Part shown: positions 7,961 through 15,280 of the stretch, one piece after another
Numbering within the stretch: position 1 is the stretch's first letter
Layout of the letters: each line of letters starts with the position of its first letter
Assembly (NCBI GenBank): GCA_003541895.1
Contig: DPLR01000543.1
Span: 1-20,459, forward strand
DNA: 20,459 nucleotides
DNA from: Cytophagales bacterium
GTDB taxonomy: Bacteria; Bacteroidota; Bacteroidia; Cytophagales; Cyclobacteriaceae
Reading direction: 5' to 3'
Notes under the pieces: generated by a model
Told to the model about the DNA's origin: nothing
Databases searched by the model: none
What the model saw: the letters and a program-made list of their open reading frames with translations, nothing else
Program-made: the position numbers and the translations under genes

Positions 7961-7984
7961 AAATCCCCGCAAGGGGATTTTTTA
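7961..7984 (+). terminator. Rho-independent terminator after the DUF1573 gene
   Basis: AAATCCCC (7961-7968) and GGGGATTT (7973-7980) form a perfect 8-bp stem closed by a GCAA tetraloop. The 3' arm runs into a T tract (7978-7983). It lies 42 bases after the stop codon at 7919 and is the only clear intrinsic terminator in the window. It separates the DUF1573 gene from the GH53 gene. Confidence 0.85.
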
Positions 7985-8013
7985 TTTTAGTATCTTTTTA
8001 AAAAAACTCAAGA

Positions 8014-9042
8014 ATGAAACTCCTGATTTATCCTGCTCTTTTGCTCACGCTGATCGTTGGCTGCAAAGAAAAAACTTCATTGCCAAACCAAGGCAATTCA
8101 GTTTTTGCCAAGGGCGCTGATGTAGGATGGCTCACTCAGATGGAGGCCGCAGGAATAAAATTTTATAATCGTGCAGGTGAAGAGCAAGACTGCATGCAAA
8201 TCCTTAAAGACCTAGGAATGAATTCCATCCGTTTGCGCGTGTGGGTTCATCCTACCGATGGTTGGAATAATACAAAAGATGTTGTGGCTAAAGCCAAGCG
8301 CGCAAAAAACCTTGGAATGCAAATCATGATCGATTTTCATTACAGCGACAATTGGGCCGACCCCGGAAAACAATATAAACCTGCTGCCTGGGTTTCATTA
8401 AGCTTTGATTCATTGGTAAAAACTGTGCACACCTACACCAAAGGGGTAATGGATACATTAATCCAAAACGACATCACACCCACATGGGTACAGGTAGGTA
8501 ATGAAACGCGCGATGGAATGCTTTGGGAAGATGGAAGGGCATCCAAAAGCATGAGCAATTTTTCAAAATTGATAAATGCAGGTTACGCAGCCATAAAAGA
8601 GGCGAGTCCATCAAGCCTCGTCATTGTGCACATTGATAATGGCTATGACAACAATCTCTATCATTGGGTTTTTGATGGACTAAAAGAAAATCAAACTAAC
8701 TTCGATATCATCGGAATGTCATTGTATCCCTCCTACGCGCCTGATGGAGTGAATGGTTGGTCGAATGTGAATTATAAATGTTTGCTCAATATGAATGATA
8801 TGGTTGCCCGTTATCACAAGCCTGTAATGATAGTTGAAGTGGGCATGCCTTACGACAAACCTGATTTGGCTAAATCATTTTTAGCAGACATCATCACACG
8901 CACAAAATCAGTAGATCAGAACATGGGCCTTGGCGTTTTTTACTGGGAGCCCGAGAGCTACAACAATTGGCAAGGCTACACCCTTGGCTCTTTTGATAAC
9001 ACCGGCAAACCAACAACAGCTCTCGATGCCTTCGCTAATTGA
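8014..9042 (+). CDS. GH53 arabinogalactan endo-beta-1,4-galactanase, lipoprotein
   Basis: This 342-residue family 53 glycoside hydrolase would cut beta-1,4-galactan in type I arabinogalactan and pectin side chains. A lipoprotein signal ends in LIVGC (Cys17), so the enzyme is membrane-anchored, either facing the periplasm or on the surface. The TIM-barrel landmarks are FAKGADVGWL near residue 31, MNSIRLRVWVHP (69-80), DFHYSDNWADPGKQ (107-120), WVQVGNETRDGMLW (158-171) with Glu164 as acid/base, and VMIVEVGMPY (271-280) with Glu275 as nucleophile. Length and catalytic residues are intact. It lies between an intrinsic terminator and yajC, in a cluster that in Bacteroidota usually lacks such a gene. 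No SusCD pair or other carbohydrate enzyme is nearby. TATCTTTT at 7991-7998 is a near match to a -7 element. A later insertion into the cluster is likely but not shown. Confidence 0.9.
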   Translation: MKLLIYPALLLTLIVGCKEKTSLPNQGNSVFAKGADVGWLTQMEAAGIKFYNRAGEEQDCMQILKDLGMNSIRLRVWVHPTDGWNNTKDVVAKAKRAKNLGMQIMIDFHYSDNWADPGKQYKPAAWVSLSFDSLVKTVHTYTKGVMDTLIQNDITPTWVQVGNETRDGMLWEDGRASKSMSNFSKLINAGYAAIKEASPSSLVIVHIDNGYDNNLYHWVFDGLKENQTNFDIIGMSLYPSYAPDGVNGWSNVNYKCLLNMNDMVARYHKPVMIVEVGMPYDKPDLAKSFLADIITRTKSVDQNMGLGVFYWEPESYNNWQGYTLGSFDNTGKPTTALDAFAN

Positions 9043-9103
9043 TTCTTTTGTTTGCCGCTGTGAGTTCTATCAAATAACTTGCACCTCTAAAATTTAAATA
9101 ACC

Positions 9104-9415
9104 ATGTATTCGATTTTACTTCAAGGGCAGCAAAATAACTGGAGCTTCCCATTAATGATGGTGTTGATGTTCGGCATTCTGTATTTTTTCATGATTCGGC
9201 CGCAACAGAAAAAAGCAAAAGATCAAAAGAAATTTACTGAGGAGATAAAAAAGGGAGATTATGTTGTAACCATTGGTGGCGTGCATGGTCGCATTGCTGA
9301 AATGGAAGACGACACAATCATTGTTGAGGTTGAGCGCGGAGCTCGTATCCGTTTCTCTAAGTCGGCCGTATCGATGGAATCAACAAAAGCTGCTGCAAAG
9401 AAAGCCGCTTCTTAA
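9104..9415 (+). CDS. yajC: Sec translocon accessory subunit YajC
   Basis: YajC is a small inner-membrane protein that works with SecDF at the Sec translocon. This copy has 103 residues. A single transmembrane helix (~14-31, ending LYFFMIRP) is followed by the family hallmark IRPQQKKAKD (31-40), then the compact domain with GDYVVTIGGVHGRIAEMEDD (51-70) and a final strand ARIRFSKSAVS. An Ala/Lys-rich tail ends the protein. Length and layout are typical of YajC. SecD/SecF are not in the window. The gene is followed 39 bases later by the YbbR-like gene, with a palindrome between them. Confidence 0.95.
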   Translation: MYSILLQGQQNNWSFPLMMVLMFGILYFFMIRPQQKKAKDQKKFTEEIKKGDYVVTIGGVHGRIAEMEDDTIIVEVERGARIRFSKSAVSMESTKAAAKKAAS

Positions 9416-9423
9416 TAAACTGT

Positions 9424-9439
9424 TCACACCGTGGTGTGA
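9424..9439. repeat. 16-bp palindrome between yajC and the YbbR-like gene
   Basis: TCACACCGTGGTGTGA has arms TCACAC and GTGTGA around CGTG, and can form a 6-bp stem with a tetraloop. It lies 9 bases after the yajC stop and 15 bases before the next ATG. There is no T tract, so it is not a simple terminator. It could be an operator, an RNA hairpin tuning expression or a chance match. It shares the pattern ACAC-N4-GTGT with the palindrome at 11029-11044. Confidence 0.4.
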
Positions 9440-9454
9440 GTCAAGGATGAGCAC

Positions 9455-10402
9455 ATGAAAGTCGTCCGGATTATATTTAACGTTTTGCGGTTTGACAGAG
9501 CCAATTGGAAGGCCGTGAGTTTGTGTATTCTGGCCGCGATTGTGTTCTGGCTCTTCAACGCATTCAACAAAAATTATTCGGCCAACATCAAGTTTCCCAT
9601 CAAATTTGAATTTGATGGCGAGAAATATATTCCTGCCGATCATTTACCTCAAAATGTAAATGTGAATGTAAATGGCATTGGATGGGAAATTTTCTGGAAC
9701 CACATTGGCTGGAAAACACCTCAAATTATTTTACCTCTTGAGCAACCAGCGGATATTAAAAAAATTGTTGCCAGCACTTTAGTTCCGGTAGTAGCCTCTC
9801 AAATCGGAAACCTAAAAGTCAACTTCATAGTAACAGATACACTGCGCATAAAAATTGACCGAAAGATTTCGAAGCGTTTCAAGTTGTATGCGGATGTTTC
9901 TAATATAGAATTCAATGATGGATTCGGCCGAGTGAGTCCAGTTGTTATTCTGCCAGATTCAGTTCTGCTGGAAGGGCCTGAAAGCCACGTACGAAATATT
10001 AAAGACTCCATTGTTTTAAGCGTGAGTGCCAACAACGTAAATGAAAATTTCCGTTATGAAGCTGACATCCTTTTTGAAGGAAGTGAATTTGTGAAAAGAG
10101 ATCCGTCCATTGCGCAAGTGATGTTCGATGTAGGAACGGTACAAGTCATTTCAAAAAAAATGCGTGTTGGAGCTGAGAAAAATTTATTGACTTCCCTTCC
10201 CGATAGTTTAACTGTAAAATTTCAAGTGCCTAGCAAGCGGGTGGAAGAATTTGAATCGCACTTCAAGGAAATTCAATTGAAGGTTATCCAAATAAAAACA
10301 GATGGCAGCAAAACGCTAACATCAAAAATTTTGAATTTGCCTTCGTACGCGGAGTTAGTTGATATAGACTCGGTCAGAAAAGTGGGCAAACCTAATTTAT
10401 AA
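9455..10402 (+). CDS. YbbR-like domain membrane protein
   Basis: This 315-residue protein has a short cytoplasmic N-terminus, one transmembrane helix (~20-36, VSLCILAAIVFWLFNAF) and a long extracytoplasmic part made mainly of beta strands. Repeats of roughly 80-90 residues in that part resemble YbbR domains, for example the stretches ending RISKRF-like DRKISKRFKLYADVS (~136-150) and the PDSVLLEGPESHVRNI segment (~168-183). YbbR domains are found in CdaR, the regulator of the diadenylate cyclase CdaA in Firmicutes. No cyclase gene is next to it here. Instead it sits between yajC and coaE, an order I associate with Bacteroidota. The assignment rests on membrane layout, strand pattern and gene order more than on strong motifs. 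The ATG at 9455 begins 15 bases after a palindrome. Confidence 0.72.
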   Translation: MKVVRIIFNVLRFDRANWKAVSLCILAAIVFWLFNAFNKNYSANIKFPIKFEFDGEKYIPADHLPQNVNVNVNGIGWEIFWNHIGWKTPQIILPLEQPADIKKIVASTLVPVVASQIGNLKVNFIVTDTLRIKIDRKISKRFKLYADVSNIEFNDGFGRVSPVVILPDSVLLEGPESHVRNIKDSIVLSVSANNVNENFRYEADILFEGSEFVKRDPSIAQVMFDVGTVQVISKKMRVGAEKNLLTSLPDSLTVKFQVPSKRVEEFESHFKEIQLKVIQIKTDGSKTLTSKILNLPSYAELVDIDSVRKVGKPNL

Positions 10403-10415
10403 TGCGTTTTCAAAA

Positions 10416-11021
10416 ATGAAATCGCTGCGCATTGGCATTACCGGTGGAATTGGTTCAGGCAAAAGCCTCGTGTGCAAAATATTTTCTTTGCTTGGTGCAC
10501 CTATTTACGATGCTGATTCCCGAGCCAAGAAGTTAATGACCGAAGACCAAGTGTTGGTAAAAAGCATTAAAGAGAAATTTGGGAGTCAATCGTACCTTGA
10601 AGATGGCTCGTTAAACCGAGCTTATCTTTCAGACACCGTTTTTAACAACTCTGAACAACTTCAAATTTTAAATGGCCTCGTTCATCCACGCGTAGCTATT
10701 GACGGAGAAAATTGGTTTCTTCAAAATCAAACGGCTCGCTATGCCATCAAAGAAGCCGCACTACTTTTTGAATCCGGTGCTTATAAAGCCCTCGATAAAA
10801 TTATTGTGGTAACTGCTCCTGAAGATTTGCGTATCCAACGAGTATTGAACCGAGACCACGAACGGACGCGGGCAGCCGTGGAAAAAATTATTCATAATCA
10901 GATTTCTGAAACAGAAAAAATCAGTAGAGCCGACTTTGTTATAATTAATGACGAACAGCAGTTGGTAATACCGCAAGTACTCAAATTACATGAACGGTTT
11001 GTTTCCGCTCTTGAAATTTGA
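10416..11021 (+). CDS. coaE: dephospho-CoA kinase
   Basis: CoaE phosphorylates the 3'-hydroxyl of dephospho-CoA with ATP, the last step of coenzyme A synthesis in the cytoplasm. The 201-residue length is normal. The P-loop is TGGIGSGKS (9-17). PIYDADSRAKKLM (29-41) carries the conserved Asp-x-Asp-x-x-Ala/Arg segment that binds the substrate. LNGLVHPRV follows near residue 85 and matches the conserved His-Pro motif. An ALLFESGAYK motif and a VVTAPEDLRIQRVLNRD lid segment come after. It starts 13 bases after the YbbR-like gene and is probably cotranscribed with it. A small inverted repeat lies between its end and the efflux operon. Confidence 0.96.
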   Translation: MKSLRIGITGGIGSGKSLVCKIFSLLGAPIYDADSRAKKLMTEDQVLVKSIKEKFGSQSYLEDGSLNRAYLSDTVFNNSEQLQILNGLVHPRVAIDGENWFLQNQTARYAIKEAALLFESGAYKALDKIIVVTAPEDLRIQRVLNRDHERTRAAVEKIIHNQISETEKISRADFVIINDEQQLVIPQVLKLHERFVSALEI

Positions 11022-11028
11022 AATTCGT

Positions 11029-11044
11029 TAACACTTATGTGTTA
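11029..11044. repeat. 16-bp palindrome upstream of the RND efflux operon
   Basis: TAACACTTATGTGTTA has perfect 6-base arms (TAACAC and GTGTTA) around TTAT. It begins 7 bases after the coaE stop and ends 29 bases before the ATG of the efflux adaptor gene. The following bases (GTTTTAAATTTT) are T-rich but broken by A, so it could act as a weak coaE terminator. Its position just before an efflux operon also suits a repressor operator. No regulator gene is adjacent. Confidence 0.4.
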
Positions 11045-11073
11045 GTTTTAAATTTTGGTTTTTAGGTAACATC

Positions 11074-12126
11074 ATGCAAAAAAAGATTTTTATTCTGATT
11101 TCTGTTCTCGCTCTTTTATTTGCTTCGTGCAAGAATAAAAAAGTAGCGACAACCGCACACAAATCCGGCCCTACAATTGCCGAAGGTTTTATAGTTGAGC
11201 CACATATTGAAAGTGAAAACGTTGAGGTGCCAGGCTCACTGCTTCCTTTTGAGGAGACTCAGATACGACCGGAAGTCTCTGGGCGGATTGTTACGCTCAA
11301 CATCCAAGAAGGCTCGATGGTAAAGCAAGGGTCATTGCTCGTAAAATTATTTGACCAAGATTTACAAGCTCAGCTCAGGAAATTACAGGTACAACTCGAT
11401 ATTTCCATTCGTACGGCCGAACGACAAAAAGATTTATTGGCCATCAATGGCATCAGCCAACAAGATTATGACTTAAGTGCGTTGGCCGTTGATAATTTGA
11501 AGGCTGATATAGAGACAACCAAAATTGCGATTTCTAAGACTGAAATAAGAGCCCCTTATGATGGCAAACTTGGCCTGCGCAATGTTAGTCTCGGTGCGTA
11601 CGTTTCTCCTTCGGATATTGTCACCAGCATTCGTCAATTAAATAATTTAAAATTGGAATTCTCCATTCCTGAAAAATATGCCAAAGAGATTAGTATTGGA
11701 TATAAAGTTAAATTCAGATTGGATGGTGGTGAAAAAGACCATGAAGCAATAGTAATTGCAACCGAAGGAAGTGTGGACCAAGTTACGCGCACGTTAAAAA
11801 TCAGAGCCATTGTAAAAGAAAATCATCGCGAACTTGTACCTGGGTTTTTTGCAAAAGTGGATCTTCAGTTGGGCAACGTTACCAATGCATTGATGGTACC
11901 CACCCAAGCCGTGATTCCATTGGCGCGAACCAAACAAATTATTTTATTGAGAAAAGATAGCGCCCAGTTTGTCAATGTGGTTACCGGCATACGCGATTCT
12001 ACTTATGTCCAAATTGTAAATGGCATAAGAGCAGGAGATACAATTGTTACAACGGGTCTAATGTCCATTCGTCCGAAAGGAAAAATAAAAATCAACGTGT
12101 TTAACCGTTACGGAAAAAAACTTTAG
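11074..12126 (+). CDS. RND efflux periplasmic adaptor (HlyD/AcrA family), lipoprotein
   Basis: This 350-residue membrane-fusion protein joins an inner-membrane RND pump to an outer-membrane channel. A lipoprotein signal ends LLFASC (Cys19), so it is lipid-anchored like AcrA. The lipoyl half-motifs are at ~62-92 (TQIRPEVSGRIVTLNIQEGS region) and ~155-190 (EIRAPYDGKLGLRNVSLGAY region). A helical hairpin (~95-153) lies between them. The beta-barrel domain (~192-265) includes the EGSVDQVTRTLKIRA motif and VPGFFAKVDL, and a membrane-proximal domain follows with MVPTQAVIP. It is the first gene of the three-gene operon, ending 2 bases before the permease start. The length is typical. The substrate cannot be predicted. 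Confidence 0.95.
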   Translation: MQKKIFILISVLALLFASCKNKKVATTAHKSGPTIAEGFIVEPHIESENVEVPGSLLPFEETQIRPEVSGRIVTLNIQEGSMVKQGSLLVKLFDQDLQAQLRKLQVQLDISIRTAERQKDLLAINGISQQDYDLSALAVDNLKADIETTKIAISKTEIRAPYDGKLGLRNVSLGAYVSPSDIVTSIRQLNNLKLEFSIPEKYAKEISIGYKVKFRLDGGEKDHEAIVIATEGSVDQVTRTLKIRAIVKENHRELVPGFFAKVDLQLGNVTNALMVPTQAVIPLARTKQIILLRKDSAQFVNVVTGIRDSTYVQIVNGIRAGDTIVTTGLMSIRPKGKIKINVFNRYGKKL

Positions 12127-12128
12127 AT

Positions 12129-15100
12129 ATGAACATATCCGAATTGAGTTTGAGGCGACCGGTGCTGTCTTTCGTGATGAGCATCGTTCTGGTGTTGTTT
12201 GGTTTGGTCGGATTCAAATTTTTAGGGGTACGCGATTATCCAGCGATTGATCCGCCTAACATCAACGTATTTACAACGTACTCTGGCGCCAATGCCGATA
12301 TTATTGAATCGCAAATTACCGAGCCTCTAGAAAAATCGATCAACGGAATTGCAGGCATAAGAAATATTTCTTCGACCTCAAGTATCGGCACAAGTCGCAT
12401 TAATGTTGAGTTTGAATTAGGCGTTGACCTTGAAGCAGCCGCCAATGATGTGCGCGACAAAGTTTCGCAGGCTCGATCTTCGTTGCCGCTCGATTTGACA
12501 TTACCTCCGGTAGTTTCAAAAGCCGATGCCAATTCAGATGCCATCATCAGTATGACCGTGCAGAGCAACACCAAAAATCCGCTGCAACTAACTGAATATG
12601 CCACCAATGTTTTGGTTGAACGATTACAGACCATTCAAGGCGTAAGTGGTATTCAAATTTGGGGAGAGAAAAAATTTGCTATGCGTATTTGGCTTGATCC
12701 ATCAAAACTAAGTGCATACAATCTTACTGCACTCGATGTACAAAATGCACTCAATCGCGAAAATGTTGAATTGCCTTCAGGAAAGATTGCAGGCAACTCT
12801 ACTGAGCTGACTGTTCGAACTTTCGGAAGGCTTTATACCGAAGAAGATTTTAATAACGTGATCGTGAAAGCTTCTACAACCGGAGATGTTCGTTTGAAAG
12901 ATGTGGGGCAAGCGATGCTAGGCCCAGAGAATGAAGAATCAATTTTGAAAGACCGTGGCATCCCAATGGTGGGCTTAGCGTTGATTCCCCTGCCGGGAGC
13001 CAATTATGTTTCCATTGCCGATGAATTTTACAGGCGGATGGATCAGTTGAAAAAAGAGGTGCCCAGCGACATCAAATTAAATATTGCACTTGATCAAACC
13101 ATTTTCATCAAGCGGGCAATATCTGAAGTACAAGAAACCTTGGCCATTTCCTTCTTGCTTGTTGTCTTGATCATTTATCTCTTCTTTCGCGATTTTCTAA
13201 TTGCCATCCGTCCACTCATCGATATTCCGGTTTCATTAATCGCCACGTTCTTCATTATGTATTTGTGCGGTTTTTCAATCAACGTGCTTACCATGCTCGG
13301 TATCGTTTTAGCCACGGGGCTTGTGGTTGACGATGGAATTGTAGTGACCGAAAATATTTATAAAAAACTAGAAGGTGGAATGAATAAATACCGTGCTGCC
13401 AAAGAAGGATCAAAAGAAATTTTCTTCGCGGTAATTTCTACTTCCATCACACTTGCTGTGGTTTTTTTACCAATTGTTTTTCTGCAAGGATTTGTCGGTC
13501 GCTTGTTTCGTGAATTTGGAATTGTGGTGGCAGGCGCAGTGTTGATCTCCGCATTTGTTTCACTTACGCTTACGCCAGTATTGAGCGTAAAACTAACACG
13601 GCAAAATCATGAGCATTCTCGATTTTATAAATTCACTGAACCATTTTTTATTGGCATGGAGAATGGCTACAGAAAGTTCTTAGCCAAGTTCATGAATGTG
13701 CGGTGGGTTGCATTCATCATTATTAAAGCTTGTATTGTTTCTGTTGTGTTGATCTTTTTGAATATACAATCTGAGCTTGCGCCCATGGAAGACCGCAACC
13801 AATTCAGACTAAGTATATCTGCCCCCGAAGGGACTTCTTACGATTACATGGATGCTTATGTTGATAAGCTCGTTGCCTTTGCTGAAGACTCCATCCCTGA
13901 ATCGCAAATCATTCTAACGGTAACTGCACCCGGCTTTAGTGGTGCGGGCTCTGTTAATACCGCTTTCATGCGCACCACATTGGTTGACCCAAAAGATCGC
14001 AATCGCTCGCAACAACAAATTGTGGATATGGTCTCCAGAAATCTTCCACGCTTCCCGCAAGGCAAAGCTTTTCCAATTCAAGAGCAGACAATTGCTGTAA
14101 ATAGACGTGGTGGGTTGCCTGTTCAATTTGTAATTCAAAACAACAACTTCGAAAAACTTCAGGAGGTGCTTCCAAAAATTTTGGAGCAAGCAAATTCAAA
14201 TCCTGTTTTACAAGGCGTAGATGTCGACTTGAAATTTAACAAACCCGAGTTGCGCGTGAAAATCAATCGACTAAAAGCAACTCAATTGGGAATCAGCGTT
14301 CAAGACATTTCACAGACACTTCAGCTGGCCTATAGCAATTTGCGCTTCGGCTATTTTACAAGAGAAGGGAAACAATATCAAGTGGTTGGTCAAGTGACAA
14401 GAATTGATCGCGATGATCCAGAAGATTTGAAAAAATTGTATGTGCGCACAACTTCAAACCAGCTGATTTCAATCGACAATGTTGTGACAATTGAAGAGTC
14501 CGCCACGCCTCCAGCTCTTTATCATTTTAATCGTTATAAGTCAGCTACGATTTCTGCTGGCTTGGCTCCCGGCAAAACTGTGGGCGATGGAATTGCAGCA
14601 ATGGAAAAAATAGTTAAGCCATTGTTGGACGAGTCATTTGCCACTTCACTTGCCGGAACTTCACGCGACTTTGCTGAGAGTTCTAGTAATACCTCATTCG
14701 CTTTCATTCTGGCATTAGCTCTTATCTATTTGGTCTTGGCTGCGCAATTTGAAAGCTTCATCGATCCACTTACAATTATGGTGACTGTTCCATTGGCAAT
14801 AAGTGGAGCATTCATATCCCTCTGGATTTTTGGTCAAACGTTCAATATTTTTTCTCAGATCGGAATGATCATGCTGATTGGTTTAGTAACCAAAAATGGA
14901 ATTTTGATTGTGGAATTTGCGAATCAAAAAAGAGAAGAAGGACTGAATAAAATGGAAGCTGTGCTTGAAGCTGCTCGTCTCCGTCTTCGTCCTATTTTAA
15001 TGACAAGCCTCGCTATGGCGTTGGGTTCATTACCAATCGCGTTATCCCTAGGCGATGCGAGTACAAGCCGTATTCCATTAGGAATTGTGATTGTTGGCGG

Positions 15101-15242
15101 AATCCTGTTTTCATTAATACTTACCTTATTCGTTATCCCGGCTATGTATTCCTATTTATCAAGAGTCAGAAAGCATATTGATAAAGAATTGGAAGAAACG
15201 ACCCCGCTGCCACCACAAAAGGAATTGATTTTTGAACACTAA
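12129..15242 (+). CDS. RND efflux permease, HAE1 (AcrB-like) family
   Basis: This 1037-residue proton-driven inner-membrane pump resembles AcrB/MexB. The first helix (residues ~10-30) follows ELSLRRPVLSFVMSI. A large periplasmic porter domain comes next (ANADIIESQITEPLE, then the INGIAGIRNISSTSS segment), followed by helices 2-6. TM4 carries the proton-relay pair Asp401-Asp402 (GLVVDDGIVVTENI), equal to AcrB Asp407-Asp408. A second porter domain and helices 8-12 follow, with Lys922 in TM10 (LIGLVTKNGILIVEF), equal to AcrB Lys940. All key relay residues are present, so the pump should be active. The C-terminal tail is short and rich in Glu and Pro. The gene lies directly after the adaptor gene and 38 bases before the TolC-like gene. 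The substrate range is unknown. Confidence 0.97.
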   Translation: MNISELSLRRPVLSFVMSIVLVLFGLVGFKFLGVRDYPAIDPPNINVFTTYSGANADIIESQITEPLEKSINGIAGIRNISSTSSIGTSRINVEFELGVDLEAAANDVRDKVSQARSSLPLDLTLPPVVSKADANSDAIISMTVQSNTKNPLQLTEYATNVLVERLQTIQGVSGIQIWGEKKFAMRIWLDPSKLSAYNLTALDVQNALNRENVELPSGKIAGNSTELTVRTFGRLYTEEDFNNVIVKASTTGDVRLKDVGQAMLGPENEESILKDRGIPMVGLALIPLPGANYVSIADEFYRRMDQLKKEVPSDIKLNIALDQTIFIKRAISEVQETLAISFLLVVLIIYLFFRDFLIAIRPLIDIPVSLIATFFIMYLCGFSINVLTMLGIVLATGLVVDDGIVVTENIYKKLEGGMNKYRAAKEGSKEIFFAVISTSITLAVVFLPIVFLQGFVGRLFREFGIVVAGAVLISAFVSLTLTPVLSVKLTRQNHEHSRFYKFTEPFFIGMENGYRKFLAKFMNVRWVAFIIIKACIVSVVLIFLNIQSELAPMEDRNQFRLSISAPEGTSYDYMDAYVDKLVAFAEDSIPESQIILTVTAPGFSGAGSVNTAFMRTTLVDPKDRNRSQQQIVDMVSRNLPRFPQGKAFPIQEQTIAVNRRGGLPVQFVIQNNNFEKLQEVLPKILEQANSNPVLQGVDVDLKFNKPELRVKINRLKATQLGISVQDISQTLQLAYSNLRFGYFTREGKQYQVVGQVTRIDRDDPEDLKKLYVRTTSNQLISIDNVVTIEESATPPALYHFNRYKSATISAGLAPGKTVGDGIAAMEKIVKPLLDESFATSLAGTSRDFAESSSNTSFAFILALALIYLVLAAQFESFIDPLTIMVTVPLAISGAFISLWIFGQTFNIFSQIGMIMLIGLVTKNGILIVEFANQKREEGLNKMEAVLEAARLRLRPILMTSLAMALGSLPIALSLGDASTSRIPLGIVIVGGILFSLILTLFVIPAMYSYLSRVRKHIDKELEETTPLPPQKELIFEH

Positions 15243-15280
15243 ATCGGTTAAAAATTTTCTATAAAAGTCAATAAGAAACC

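Noticed and set aside
9424..9439. The palindrome as a CRP-type site
   Set aside because: CRP sites read TGTGA-N6-TCACA. Here the half-sites are in the opposite order (TCACA first), so it does not fit.
9273..9643. Overlapping frames on both strands around the yajC end
   Set aside because: They overlap YajC and the YbbR-like gene, both well supported, and have no features of their own.
12236..12634. 132-residue open frame on the minus strand inside the RND permease gene
   Set aside because: It mirrors a conserved permease region, has no recognisable motifs, and is best explained as a shadow of that gene.
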